This document shows, in pieces, positions 1 through 8,238 of a stretch of 64,000 nt of DNA (its first letter is position 1; each line of letters begins with the position of its first letter). This DNA comes from Lachnospiraceae bacterium. Lineage in GTDB: Bacteria; Bacillota; Clostridia; Lachnospirales; Lachnospiraceae. The translations under genes and the position numbers were made by a program. The stretch spans positions 1 through 64,000 of the forward strand of contig JAFOEY010000044.1 in NCBI GenBank assembly GCA_017387565.1. The letters are read 5' to 3'. Below the pieces are notes generated by a model. That model searched no databases. It worked only from the letters and a program-made list of their open reading frames with translations, and was not told the origin of the DNA.

Positions 1-485
1 AAGCAGTTGGGCAAAATGCTGATGACATATTGGAAGAGACAGAAAAATTATATGATGATATATTTGATCAATACTATAAGGAACAGTTCGATCCAATAGG
101 AGAGAAAGCAATAGCTCAACCGGATAGTGTGGGATATAAGACCAGCTATGGGAAGTCAAGTAGTAAAATTTCACAATTATTATCTGATAGACCAGAATTG
201 ACAGGAACTAATCGAGAGAAATTACTTTCAACGGTTCAAGATAATAAATTAGCGACATATATTAATGAGGTATATAGACCAGGTGCATCTATAGGTGATG
301 GCGGAACAGCTGATGCGTTAATTTCAGAATTCTATGAAGGTAATTCAAGGCATTTAATAAAAGCAAAGGGTAGATTAAATGAAATAAATAAAATGATTAA
401 TTCAGGAACATTAGGATTAAATGATTTAGATATAGCTGAAGCTTTGAGAGACGATTTAGAGTACGCAATAAAGTTGTTTGAGTGA
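1..485 (+). CDS. C-terminal part of a polymorphic (CDI-like) toxin, 5' end outside window
   Basis: The reading frame is open to the left edge (codon phase starts at base 3), so this is the tail of a larger protein. The last ~90 residues contain the motif VYRPGASIGDGGTADAL followed by a helical segment with NDLDIAEALRDDLEYA. I recognise this pattern as a C-terminal module of secreted polymorphic toxins of Gram-positive and CDI systems; the activity of the module is not known to me. An acidic small gene follows within 20 bp, the normal position of a cognate immunity gene. Effector identity is inferred from motif and context only; the N-terminal secretion/repeat part cannot be seen. Confidence 0.6.
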   Translation, partial: AVGQNADDILEETEKLYDDIFDQYYKEQFDPIGEKAIAQPDSVGYKTSYGKSSSKISQLLSDRPELTGTNREKLLSTVQDNKLATYINEVYRPGASIGDGGTADALISEFYEGNSRHLIKAKGRLNEINKMINSGTLGLNDLDIAEALRDDLEYAIKLFE

Positions 486-502
486 TAGGAGGAGAACGAA
501 TA

Positions 503-871
503 TTGTTAATGATTGGTGATTTTCTTAATATGATGATTAATTTATTCCCAAATATCAGTAATAATGTGAATGAACGTATGAAAGATAATTTTGAAGGGTT
601 AGACACAATTGTTATAGAGGAAATCATTATGCCAGAAGTTATTGAACTTTTGAAAAAAGATGAGGATGAAGAAAAATTAAAAGAAATATTTGACTATTTT
701 GAGAATGTATGTATTGATTCAGAAGAATATCTTAATAATGTTTTTTCTATAACGGTATTGGAAATATTGGGTAATGATAAAATTATATTGGAAAAAGCTA
801 AGAAATATATGGGCCCTATAACAACAAAACTTCAGAGGGAAGCTGATATTGCTATAGGAAGACAAGTTTAG
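503..871 (+). CDS. Putative immunity protein, DUF7674-like
   Basis: Encodes ~122 residues, acidic and all-helical, with a C-terminal motif ILEKAKKYMGPITTKL that I associate with DUF7674-type proteins found beside polymorphic toxins. A strong AGGAGG at 487-492 favours the TTG at 503 (or ATG 509); the GTG at 482 overlaps the toxin stop and has no site of its own. It begins right after the toxin tail, consistent with a toxin/immunity pair. The role as immunity protein is inferred from neighbourhood; no biochemical motif is visible. Confidence 0.6.
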   Translation: MLMIGDFLNMMINLFPNISNNVNERMKDNFEGLDTIVIEEIIMPEVIELLKKDEDEEKLKEIFDYFENVCIDSEEYLNNVFSITVLEILGNDKIILEKAKKYMGPITTKLQREADIAIGRQV

Positions 872-928
872 GCACCACAATTAAGCCTCCCCACAGGCAG
901 GCATAAATCCTAGTCTTACTACCAGACA

Positions 929-2112
929 TTAACAAGAACTTTTAGGCTCATAAGGCTTACCATCCCGTAATACGGCATAGATTACGGTGGTAAGCTTTCT
1001 TGCCACTGCACCGGTGGCAGTTAAGTGGTGCTTTCCCTGCTCCCGTTTCTTTTTATATTATAATAGGCATTCAATGGGCTGTTATGGAAAGAACAGGTGG
1101 TTGCAGCGAGAAAAATGGCATGCCGTAAGTAAGGTGAACCCCGTTTGGACATGTGATTATGAGTGCTGCTAAATTCACCGGATTGTCGTACAGTTGGATC
1201 AATACCTGCAAAGGCAACTAAGGCAGATGAACTCTTAAATCTGTTTATATCACCGATTTCAGCAAGAATGGTTGCAGCAGCAATCATGCCTATCCCGGGA
1301 ATGGTATGAAGATAACAATCAAACTTCTCGTAGTACTCAAGAATCTGGCAGTCAAGAGCTTCAATCTGCTTATCAAGAAAATTCATCCGATCAATGAGCT
1401 GTTTTAACTGGAAAGAGAAAGCATCCTGTGCTATCTTAATACCAAAGGTATCAGCTGCAGCTTCCCGGATAGAAATCGCTTTTTTCATGGTAAGCTTATT
1501 GTGGCTCTTATCTTTTATGATTTCAAAGAGCTCATCTATTGGTGCATTCTCAATGTTCTCAGGGGTGAGGTATTTTTCAAGAATGCCCATGGATGTGCTC
1601 AGCCAAAGAGAAGAAAACTGTTTTTCATACTCTGGGAAGATCTGCTCCATAATCGTGCTGATGCGGAGTTTTATTTCGGTTCTGGAAGAAATCACAGAAT
1701 CACGGTAACGGCATAACTGCCGCAAGGCAAGAATGTTTTCGTCTGCCATAGAAGTGGTGGTAAACTGACCGAATCGTATCACTTCTGCAATCAGAAAAGA
1801 ATCGATGGAATCGTTTTTTGTCTGCCGGATATACATCTTTCTGAGGGAATCAGACTGGATGGGATTGATTACATAGATGGTATATCCTCTGGCTTTGAGG
1901 AATGAATAAATCGGATACCAGTAATGCCCAGTGGCTTCCATGCCGAAGATACAAGAGGAATTGCCGATATTATTGAAGATAAAACTCATAAGAGAATCAG
2001 CACCTTTGTGTGTAGTTGCAAAACGAAGCGAATGTCCGATTTGTTTCCCTTCAGGTGAAACAATGGAAGCTTCATGATGATTTTTGCCAATATCAATGCC
2101 TACGATGTACAT
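929..2112 (-). pseudogene. IS110-family transposase, frameshifted near the 3' end
   Basis: Starts at 2112 (ATG preceded by AAAGGA) with the DEDD/RuvC-like motif VGIDIGKNHHEASIV; the C-terminal transposase_20 part shows HTIPGIGMIAAATILAEIGD and a SSTHNHMSKRGSPYLRH stretch carrying the serine-recombinase-like catalytic Ser region. The first frame stops at 1021 with an aberrant tail (RNGSRESTT). In the -1 frame the expected family C-terminus continues (REQGKHH ... ARKL ... LRDGKPYEPK) to a stop at 929. One extra A in the 5-A run at 1050-1054 (T-run on the plus strand) would restore a ~394-residue transposase, the usual family length. Either a recent inactivating deletion or a sequencing error. 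Confidence 0.85.
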
Positions 2113-2304
2113 AATTAAAATCCTTTCTTCTGAGTATTGTAAGTAGATAGAATCCTCACTTCAATGCGGGTTACAATCTGGTTCGAGATACGAAGTACAG
2201 CACAAATGCTGCCAACATCCAGCTAATACGCAAAATCCTGCAAAGCAGAGGGAGCAGTCTCAATGAACGAAGTCACAAGTGCTTCAAGAGTGGTGACGCA
2301 CACC
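2113..2304 (-). ncRNA. Candidate IS110 bridge RNA region
   Basis: About 200 bp directly upstream of the IS110 transposase start hold no ORF and several short self-complementary stretches (for example around AGCACAAATGCT at 2203-2214). In IS110-group elements the recombinase is guided by a bridge RNA transcribed from this non-coding end. I infer the RNA from position only; I have not derived target- or donor-binding loops. An inverted repeat with 10-bp arms (TCTATCTATT 2305-2314, AATAGATAGA 2350-2359) lies at the outer side and may straddle the element end. Confidence 0.4.
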
Positions 2305-2354
2305 TCTATCTATTACAGGATCATTGTGTTATAGGAATGAATAATAAGCAATAG

Positions 2355-2645
2355 ATAGAAAAGACTGCTTTGGTTCCTATGTGTTTAGCATACCAGAGTG
2401 GTAGTGATTCTAATATAATTGAATTTCCAAGTAATCCAGAAGGCTTAACAAAAATCGGACCATTCAAAACAAAAAATGGGAAAATAATTAAATGGATAGA
2501 TGAAAGCAAAAAAGCTGTTTTTGAATGGGATGAGGATTTAAAATATGGTTCGCACTACCATGTCATTGGAGATGATGGAAACACTAGATTACCAAATAGT
2601 AGTGGTGAAACACATTTCTTGCCAGAAGATACTTTTGAAAAATAG
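2355..2645 (+). pseudogene. 5'-truncated polymorphic-toxin C-terminal fragment
   Basis: Frame is open from just after a TAG at 2352 and lacks a plausible ribosome site. The translated tail contains WIDESKKAVFEWDEDL, then YGSHYHVIGDDGNTR and a closing THFLPEDTFEK, the look of a short nuclease-type toxin C-terminus (conserved His and Gly in a HYH motif). It begins where the IS110 element ends, so the N-terminal part was removed or displaced by the insertion, or it was always an orphan cassette. Another immunity-like gene follows at 12 bp, as expected for a displaced toxin/immunity cassette. Confidence 0.5.
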
Positions 2646-2656
2646 AAGAGGAATTT

Positions 2657-2947
2657 ATGATGGATATAGAAAAATTGTTTGGTGACTCGGCTTTACATGA
2701 TTGTAAAATGGAGAAAATTGAAATTGATTATCCCAAAGGAACTATTTTACTGCAATTTCTTACTCCTAAAAATGAAATAAATAAAATTATAATCAGACAA
2801 TTCGTTGAAATTGAGTTTACAAATAAAGAAGAGTGGGGAAAGGGAACATATGTAGTTTCAAGTGATGTTTTTAATTCGGGTAATATTATTAATATAGAAC
2901 TTCAATTTAATTCGGGCGATATTTGGAAAATTAAAAGTTATAAATAA
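2657..2947 (+). CDS. Small immunity-like protein
   Basis: 96 residues beginning MMDIEKLFGDSALHDC; AGAGGA at 2646-2651 serves either ATG 2657 or ATG 2660. The sequence is beta-rich with alternating hydrophobic residues (KIIIRQFVEIEF, IINIELQFNSGDIWKI). It follows the orphan toxin fragment by 12 bp, the standard place for a cognate immunity gene. I do not recognise the family with confidence; the start LHDC resembles small beta-sandwich immunity proteins, but that is a weak impression. Confidence 0.5.
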   Translation: MMDIEKLFGDSALHDCKMEKIEIDYPKGTILLQFLTPKNEINKIIIRQFVEIEFTNKEEWGKGTYVVSSDVFNSGNIINIELQFNSGDIWKIKSYK

Positions 2948-3268
2948 TTAGGATACTTATGGTTTTAATTTAGGAATCCAACTCCCTAAATCCCTTTTTA
3001 TAAAATAACTGTATTATCTACCTGTTCACGAATTCAATGATATGTAGGCGGTGCAGTTATTTTTAAAGCTTCTTTGTCCAGAGTGGTAGTATGTAGATGC
3101 TTTGTTCGATTTTGAAAAGATACTTATGATTCGAAATTAATAAATAATGAATTAATTAAATTAGATGATTACAAGATGTTAAGAAAGAAGCAAATTAATA
3201 TAGACATTAGTAATTAAAAAAGTTCTTATGGTTAATATAAGTATGAATATAAGCATAAGGAGAAAATC
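2948..3268 (+). other. Non-coding stretch with coding remnants at the end of the toxin locus
   Basis: AT-rich, no intact gene. It contains a second copy of the 13-mer CCAGAGTGGTAGT (3078-3090; first copy inside the toxin fragment at 2393-2405) and an open 33-codon stretch at 3116-3217 without a start codon (encodes KDTYDSKLINNELIKLD near its beginning) that looks like the tail of a lost gene. The pattern fits decayed toxin/immunity cassettes with repeated junctions. Confidence 0.4.
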
Positions 3269-3901
3269 ATGAACCAATCAGTAAATATTATTCTTGCATC
3301 CGGTTCGCCGCGCAGAAAAGAAATGTTTGAACGTATGGGACTTTTGTTCACGGTGATAAAAAGCGAGGGTGAAGAAATTGTCAAAGAAAGTGATCCCAAG
3401 AAGGTAGTTGCAGGTCTTTCAGAGCAAAAGGCGAAAGAGGTTGCGGACAGATATTTTGAATTCGAATGGGCTTTGGATTCAAAATATGAAAAGACCATTG
3501 TCATCGGTGCAGATACAGTAGTAGCCGCAAATCAGAAAATTTTGGGAAAACCGGCAAATGAAGCGGATGCCGTGGACATGCTTATGGCTCTGTCCGGGAA
3601 AGAGCATGAAGTGTTAACCGGAGTCAGTGTGATTTGTCTGGATAAAGACGGAAAAATAATTGAGGATGATAGTTTTTGCTTTGTAGAGGAGACCATAGTC
3701 TGTATGTATCCTTTTTCAAAAGAGGAAGCAGAAGCATATGTTGCCACAAAAGAACCCATGGATAAGGCAGGAGCTTATGGTATTCAGGGAATAGGAGCTT
3801 TTTTGGTGGAAAAAATTATTGGAGATTACAATACCGTTGTCGGATTTCCATTATCTGCGTTTATCCGACTGGGTTGTCAGAAGAATTTCTTTCGCATATA
3901 A
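3269..3901 (+). CDS. maf: Maf-family nucleotide pyrophosphatase
   Basis: 210 residues, normal for Maf/YhdE house-cleaning nucleoside-triphosphate pyrophosphatases that hydrolyse non-canonical or dTTP/UTP nucleotides and are linked to septum inhibition. The P-loop-like LASGSPRRKEMF lies at residues 9-20, the metal-binding GADTVV at 80-85, KEHEVLTG at 111-118 and DKAGAYGIQG around 168-177, all in family order. ATG 3269 is preceded by AAGGAG. First intact housekeeping gene after the toxin locus. Substrate preference cannot be read from sequence. Confidence 0.92.
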   Translation: MNQSVNIILASGSPRRKEMFERMGLLFTVIKSEGEEIVKESDPKKVVAGLSEQKAKEVADRYFEFEWALDSKYEKTIVIGADTVVAANQKILGKPANEADAVDMLMALSGKEHEVLTGVSVICLDKDGKIIEDDSFCFVEETIVCMYPFSKEEAEAYVATKEPMDKAGAYGIQGIGAFLVEKIIGDYNTVVGFPLSAFIRLGCQKNFFRI

Positions 3902-4030
3902 TGTATACAAGGATTAAGCGTTCAAAATACTGTAAATGGTTTGCGTTATTTTTTATAAGGATTAAAAGGTGTTAGTGGCATCTTATGCATTCAATGAATA
4001 AATTGCAAATATAAAGGTGTGGAAATACGA

Positions 4031-4477
4031 ATGGATATCATAAGAAGCTTTAATGATATGGATTTAAATCGGGTTTTAAAGATCTGGTATGAGGGAAATC
4101 TGGAAGCACATGATTTTATCAGTCCTTCTTATTGGGATAGAAATTTCAATTATGTGAAAAGGAATCTTCCGCTTTCGGAAGTATATGTCTATGAAATCGA
4201 TGGCTATGTTGTCGGTTTTATCGGCATGGATAATGGTTATGTGGATGGTCTGTTTGTCGATAAAGAGTATCGCGGAACCGGGATCGGTACCAGACTGCTC
4301 AATTATATAAAGGAAGATAATGATTTCTTTACACTTCATGTTTTTGAAAATAATTATGGTGCGGTGACCTTTTATGAAAACAGAGGACTGATTAAAAAGG
4401 AAGAAAGCGTGCACGAAGACCTGGGTGAAGTGGAATATCTGATGTATTATCGGAAAAAGAAAAAAGAGGAAGAATAA
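4031..4477 (+). CDS. GNAT-family N-acetyltransferase
   Basis: 149 residues. The acetyl-CoA pyrophosphate loop is visible as KEYRGTGIGTRLL (R-G-T-G-I-G), preceded by the beta4 strand VDGLFVDKEYR and followed by LHVFENNYGAVTFYENRGL, the usual GNAT C-terminal part. ATG 4031 is chosen over the GTG at 4019 because AAAGGTG ends at 4019. One base pair separates it from the following flippase gene, suggesting co-transcription. Acceptor substrate unknown; the motif VGFIGMDNGYVDGLFV resembles YjaB/PhnO-type acetyltransferases. Confidence 0.85.
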   Translation: MDIIRSFNDMDLNRVLKIWYEGNLEAHDFISPSYWDRNFNYVKRNLPLSEVYVYEIDGYVVGFIGMDNGYVDGLFVDKEYRGTGIGTRLLNYIKEDNDFFTLHVFENNYGAVTFYENRGLIKKEESVHEDLGEVEYLMYYRKKKKEEE

Positions 4478-4478
4478 T

Positions 4479-6107
4479 TTGAGTCTCGAAAAAAAGAGTG
4501 ATGGGTTCATCATGCAGGCAGGAATTCTGGCAATGGCCGGAATTATCTGCAGAATCATCGGAATTTTATATAGAAGTCCTTTAGCTGCAATCATCGGAGA
4601 TGAAGGAAACGGATATTACGGATCGGCTTATAATATTTATACGATTATTCTGCTGATCAGTTCATACTCGATTCCCGCTGCGATTTCCAAGGTAATTGCG
4701 GGAAAATTAGCGCTAAAGGAGTACAAAAATGCGCAGAGAATTTTCTACTGTGCATTTATTTATGTCATTGTTGTGGGCGGATGTGCCAGTCTGTTTGCAT
4801 TTTTCGGAGCCGGTTTTTTGGTGGAACAAAATGCGGTCATGGTTCTTCGTGTTTTTTCTCCCACTATTTTTGTTTCCGGTCTGTTAGGGGTACTTCGTGG
4901 ATATTTTCAAGCCCACAAAACCATGGTTCAGACATCGGTTTCCCAGATTTTGGAACAGATATTAAATGCCATTATCAGTATTATGGCTGCATATCTTTTA
5001 AAGCAGTTGGTTATTGACAGGGATCCTTCCACACAGGCAGTTTACGGAGCAATGGGTAGTGCCCTTGGTACCGGTGCCGGTGTTTTAATTGCGTTAGCTT
5101 TTATGACTTTTATGTATGGATTGCATAAAAAAGAAATAAAAGAAAGAATACAAAAGGATGAGCATAAGGAAGTTCTACAGTATTCCGAAATTTTTAAGAT
5201 CATCTTTTCTTTAGTGACACCTTTTATTTTAAGTACGTTTATTTACAATTTCAGCACATCTTTGGATGAAACCATCTATCGGAAAATCTTGAAACTGATG
5301 AAGGATGTGGATGTTTCCCAGATTGCAATCTGGTATGGCGTTTATTCCGGAAAAGCAGTGGTTATTTCCAATATTCCCATTGCCATTGCCTCTGCCATGT
5401 CGGCTGCCATGATCCCGAGTGTATCCGGAAAATATGCAACGGGAGATGTAAAAGGGACCCGAAGCAAAGTCCATACGGCTATTTTAACAACGATGTTAAT
5501 TGCAATTCCTTCCATGGTCGGAATTTTTGTACTCGCAGAGCCTGTGGTTTCATTTCTGTTTCCGGGTCAGACCAATATTCCTCTTGCCGGCGCATTGCTC
5601 AGGGCTTTGAGCGTCACCGTTGTTTTTTACTCGTTATCAACTCTGACAAATGCTGTTTTGCAGGGAATCGGAAAAGTTACCGCGCCGGTTTACCATGCGG
5701 CAATCTCACTGGTTGTACAGACGCTGGTATTAATTCCCTGTTTAATTTTCACAGATTGGAACTTATACTGTATAGCGATTGCTACCATTGTCTATTCATT
5801 TCTGATGTGTATACTAAATCAGAGAGCCGTTCGTAAGTATTTAGATTATAAGCAGGATATGAAAAAAATATTTGCACTGCCTTTTTTGGCATCTGTTATC
5901 ATGGGCATTGTCGCTTACTATGTATATAAGCTACTCTTCGCTGTTTTAAAGAGTAATGTAGTTTCCTTGCTGGTTTCTGTTGCCACCGCAGCTTTTGTAT
6001 ATGGAATTCTGATTTTGAAATTGGGAGTTTTAAATAAAGATGATATTCTGGCAATGCCAAAAGGAAAGAAGTTGGCAGGAATATTGACAAAATTGCATTT
6101 GATTTAA
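4479..6107 (+). CDS. MOP-superfamily polysaccharide/lipid flippase, SpoVB-like
   Basis: 542 residues with about 14 hydrophobic segments, the size and profile of SpoVB/MurJ-like exporters that flip undecaprenyl-linked cell-wall intermediates. The N-terminus GFIMQAGILAMAGIICRIIG and the PLAAIIGDEGNGYYG stretch after TM1 are characteristic of Firmicute SpoVB/YtgP paralogues. Start is a TTG at 4479 with GAGGAAG upstream; it lies 1 bp after the GNAT stop. Whether it is the sporulation protein or a vegetative MurJ paralogue cannot be decided without comparison to other family members of the genome. Confidence 0.85.
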   Translation: MSLEKKSDGFIMQAGILAMAGIICRIIGILYRSPLAAIIGDEGNGYYGSAYNIYTIILLISSYSIPAAISKVIAGKLALKEYKNAQRIFYCAFIYVIVVGGCASLFAFFGAGFLVEQNAVMVLRVFSPTIFVSGLLGVLRGYFQAHKTMVQTSVSQILEQILNAIISIMAAYLLKQLVIDRDPSTQAVYGAMGSALGTGAGVLIALAFMTFMYGLHKKEIKERIQKDEHKEVLQYSEIFKIIFSLVTPFILSTFIYNFSTSLDETIYRKILKLMKDVDVSQIAIWYGVYSGKAVVISNIPIAIASAMSAAMIPSVSGKYATGDVKGTRSKVHTAILTTMLIAIPSMVGIFVLAEPVVSFLFPGQTNIPLAGALLRALSVTVVFYSLSTLTNAVLQGIGKVTAPVYHAAISLVVQTLVLIPCLIFTDWNLYCIAIATIVYSFLMCILNQRAVRKYLDYKQDMKKIFALPFLASVIMGIVAYYVYKLLFAVLKSNVVSLLVSVATAAFVYGILILKLGVLNKDDILAMPKGKKLAGILTKLHLI

Positions 6108-6116
6108 AATTGTTTT

Positions 6117-6200
6117 AGGATTACGAGAGCACAAAGTGCGCAGCAATCCGTTGGTATTTTGGAATCAAATATTTTTACATCATGATTCCAACTGTTGAAG
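6117..6200 (+). repeat. Intergenic repeat, copy A (inverted relative to copy B)
   Basis: About 80 bp beginning TAGGATTACGAGAGCACAA and containing the palindrome GCACAAAGTGC and a TTGGTATTTTGGAATCA/TGATTCCAA hairpin. The reverse complement of the sequence downstream of the next gene (copy B, 8098-8185) follows the same order of blocks, so the two copies flank the aminopeptidase gene in opposite orientation. Function unknown; could be a small non-autonomous element or a processed mRNA hairpin. Confidence 0.6.
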
Positions 6201-6255
6201 ACAACATAGATATGTGGAAAAATTAACTAAATCATATAAATAAAGGAATAAAGAG

Positions 6256-8076
6256 ATGTTATCAGTTACTGAAAAATTATCTGCGTTTCGGGCAGAGATG
6301 GAAAAAGAACATATTACGGCTTATTATATCCCGACAAATGATTTTCACGGCTCAGAGTATGTCTGTGATCATTTTAAGTGTCGGGAATATTTATCCGGAT
6401 TTACCGGATCTGCCGGAACCTTGGTTATCACAAAGGATTTTGCCGGTCTCTGGACGGACGGACGCTATTTTATACAGGCTGCCAATCAGTTGCAGGATAC
6501 GGAAATTCAATTAATGAAGATGAATGAACCGGGAGTGCTTTCGGTGGAAGAGTATCTGGTTAAGAATCTGGCTGATGGGGATGTTCTGGGTTTTGACGGC
6601 CGATGTGTAAGTGCTGATTTTACAGAAAAACTGAAAGAGCAGTTTTCTTTAGAAGGCAAAAGCATCACGATTAACAGTCATTTTGACCTGGTGGACCGTG
6701 TTTGGACAGAAAGACCGGCTATCTCTTTTCATCCGGTTTGGGAATTGTCTGCCAATCAGGCGGGATCTGAATCCGATTCCAAGATTGCAGATATTCGAAA
6801 GGAAATGGAAAAAGTCCATGCATCAGCTCATCTGGTGACTTCTTTAGAGGATATTGCTTGGATTTTAAACCTGCGGGGAAATGATGTTCATTGTAATCCG
6901 GTATTTTTATCTTATTTATATATTACGATGAATGAGTGTCTGCTTTTTGCAGATGAACATGCCATGAAGGATATCAATTGGTCTGAGTTTGACAAGGTAA
7001 GGCTTTTGCCTTATGAAGAAATATATGATTTTGTGAAGACAGTTCATGGTCAGAATATCGTATTGGATAACCGGATTGTAAATACTGCACTGATAGAAGC
7101 TCTGACTAAAAATGGTAATACGTTTCTTTTTCAGCCTAACCCTTCTGAAAAAATGAAAGCTGTCAAAAATGAAACAGAACTGCGTAATATGAGAGAAGCT
7201 CATATTTATGATGGTGTTGCGGTAACGAAATTTTTATTCTTTCTCAAAAATTACCGGGATGCTGTTTTAAACGGTATCTGGACGGAGCCGCTTTTAACGG
7301 AGATGCAGTTAGCCGAAATTCTTTTAAAGTATCGTAAAAGACAAAAGCTTTTTTTGGAAGAAAGCTTTGATCCGATTATGGCATATGGCGCAAACGGAGC
7401 AATTGTACATTATTCTGCCACAAAAGAAACCGATACCAAAGTTGGTACGGATAATCTTTTGTTGTTTGATACGGGAGCCCATTATCTTTGTGGGACGACG
7501 GATATCACGCGTACGGTTTTAATGGCAGAACCGGATTGTGTGACAATTGAACAGAAAAAACACTATACACTGGTATTAAAAGCACATTTACATTTGCTGG
7601 ATGCCAAATTTCCAAAGGGTGTAACCGGGAACAGTCTGGATGCGATTGCAAGAGAGCCTTTGTGGAGAGAAGGCTTGAATTTTAATCACGGGACCGGTCA
7701 TGGTGTGGGCTATATCTTAAGTGTGCACGAGGGGCCGAATGCTTTTCGTACCAATCAGGGAGATGGCAAGGTTTCGTTGACGGCAATGGTTCCCGGTATG
7801 ATTACCTCGGATGAGCCGGGCCTTTATTTTGAAGGAAAATATGGAATTCGGTTAGAAAGTCTGCTGGAATGTGTGGAGGAAGAAAATGGCTTTTGGGGCT
7901 TTCGAGCATTAACCTATGTTCCTTTTGACCGGGAATTAATTGACGAAACTTTATTAAATTTTCACGAAAAGGAAATTTTAAATACCTATCACCGACAAGT
8001 TTGTGATAAAATAGGTTTGTGTTTATCAAAGGAAGAGTATGATTGGCTTTGCGAAGTAACCAAGCCTATAGAATAG
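6256..8076 (+). CDS. Xaa-Pro aminopeptidase (M24B, aminopeptidase P family)
   Basis: 606 residues, the length of the three-domain (two creatinase-N domains plus pita-bread) aminopeptidase P enzymes that release N-terminal residues next to proline. The dimetal ligands are visible in the C-terminal domain: Asp in LLFDTGAHY, Asp in TDITRTV, His in GTGHGVGY, Glu in SDEPGLYF and Glu in IRLESLLE. N-terminal motif YYIPTNDFHGSEYV and LWTDGRYFIQA are typical of the creatinase-N part. RBS AAAGGAATAAAGAG precedes ATG 6256. Monocistronic between two related intergenic repeats. Cytoplasmic; no signal peptide. Confidence 0.93.
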   Translation: MLSVTEKLSAFRAEMEKEHITAYYIPTNDFHGSEYVCDHFKCREYLSGFTGSAGTLVITKDFAGLWTDGRYFIQAANQLQDTEIQLMKMNEPGVLSVEEYLVKNLADGDVLGFDGRCVSADFTEKLKEQFSLEGKSITINSHFDLVDRVWTERPAISFHPVWELSANQAGSESDSKIADIRKEMEKVHASAHLVTSLEDIAWILNLRGNDVHCNPVFLSYLYITMNECLLFADEHAMKDINWSEFDKVRLLPYEEIYDFVKTVHGQNIVLDNRIVNTALIEALTKNGNTFLFQPNPSEKMKAVKNETELRNMREAHIYDGVAVTKFLFFLKNYRDAVLNGIWTEPLLTEMQLAEILLKYRKRQKLFLEESFDPIMAYGANGAIVHYSATKETDTKVGTDNLLLFDTGAHYLCGTTDITRTVLMAEPDCVTIEQKKHYTLVLKAHLHLLDAKFPKGVTGNSLDAIAREPLWREGLNFNHGTGHGVGYILSVHEGPNAFRTNQGDGKVSLTAMVPGMITSDEPGLYFEGKYGIRLESLLECVEEENGFWGFRALTYVPFDRELIDETLLNFHEKEILNTYHRQVCDKIGLCLSKEEYDWLCEVTKPIE

Positions 8077-8097
8077 ATGATATATAGAATCGATTGT

Positions 8098-8185
8098 ATA
8101 TATAATGATATTGGAGTCAAAAGATATTTTGACCCCATGATACCAACTGATTGTTATGCACTTTGTGCTCTTGCGATCCTATAAC
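8098..8185 (-). repeat. Intergenic repeat, copy B
   Basis: On the minus strand it reads TAGGATCGCAAGAGCACAA, then AGTGC, CAGTTGGTATCATGGGGTCA and AAATATCTTTTGACTCC, matching copy A at 6117-6200 block by block. It has its own hairpin GGAGTCAAAAGATATTTTGACCCC on the plus strand. Weaker, possibly related pieces occur near 23588-23625 and 29250-29300. Confidence 0.6.
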
Positions 8186-8238
8186 ATTCGAAATCCATTA
8201 CGATTATTTCCAAAAGAAAGAGAGGAGCATACATATCC

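Larger units (their letters stand above)
872..2352 (-). mobile_element. IS110-family insertion sequence (boundaries approximate)
   Basis: The element is defined by its transposase (929-2112, minus strand) and by ~200 bp of non-coding sequence upstream of the transposase start, the layout of IS110-group elements that carry a bridge RNA at that end. IS110 elements lack terminal inverted repeats, so the ends cannot be fixed by eye. It separates an immunity gene (ends 871) from a 5'-truncated toxin fragment that becomes open only after a stop at 2352, so the left-hand limit of the toxin remnant marks the outer bound. Confidence 0.6.

Noticed and set aside
1021-1060. Programmed -1 frameshift in the IS110 transposase
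   Set aside because: The zero-frame sequence (ATA AAA AGA) is not a tandem X XXY YYZ slippery site, no stimulatory structure is obvious, and IS110 transposases are normally single-frame; a missing A fits better.
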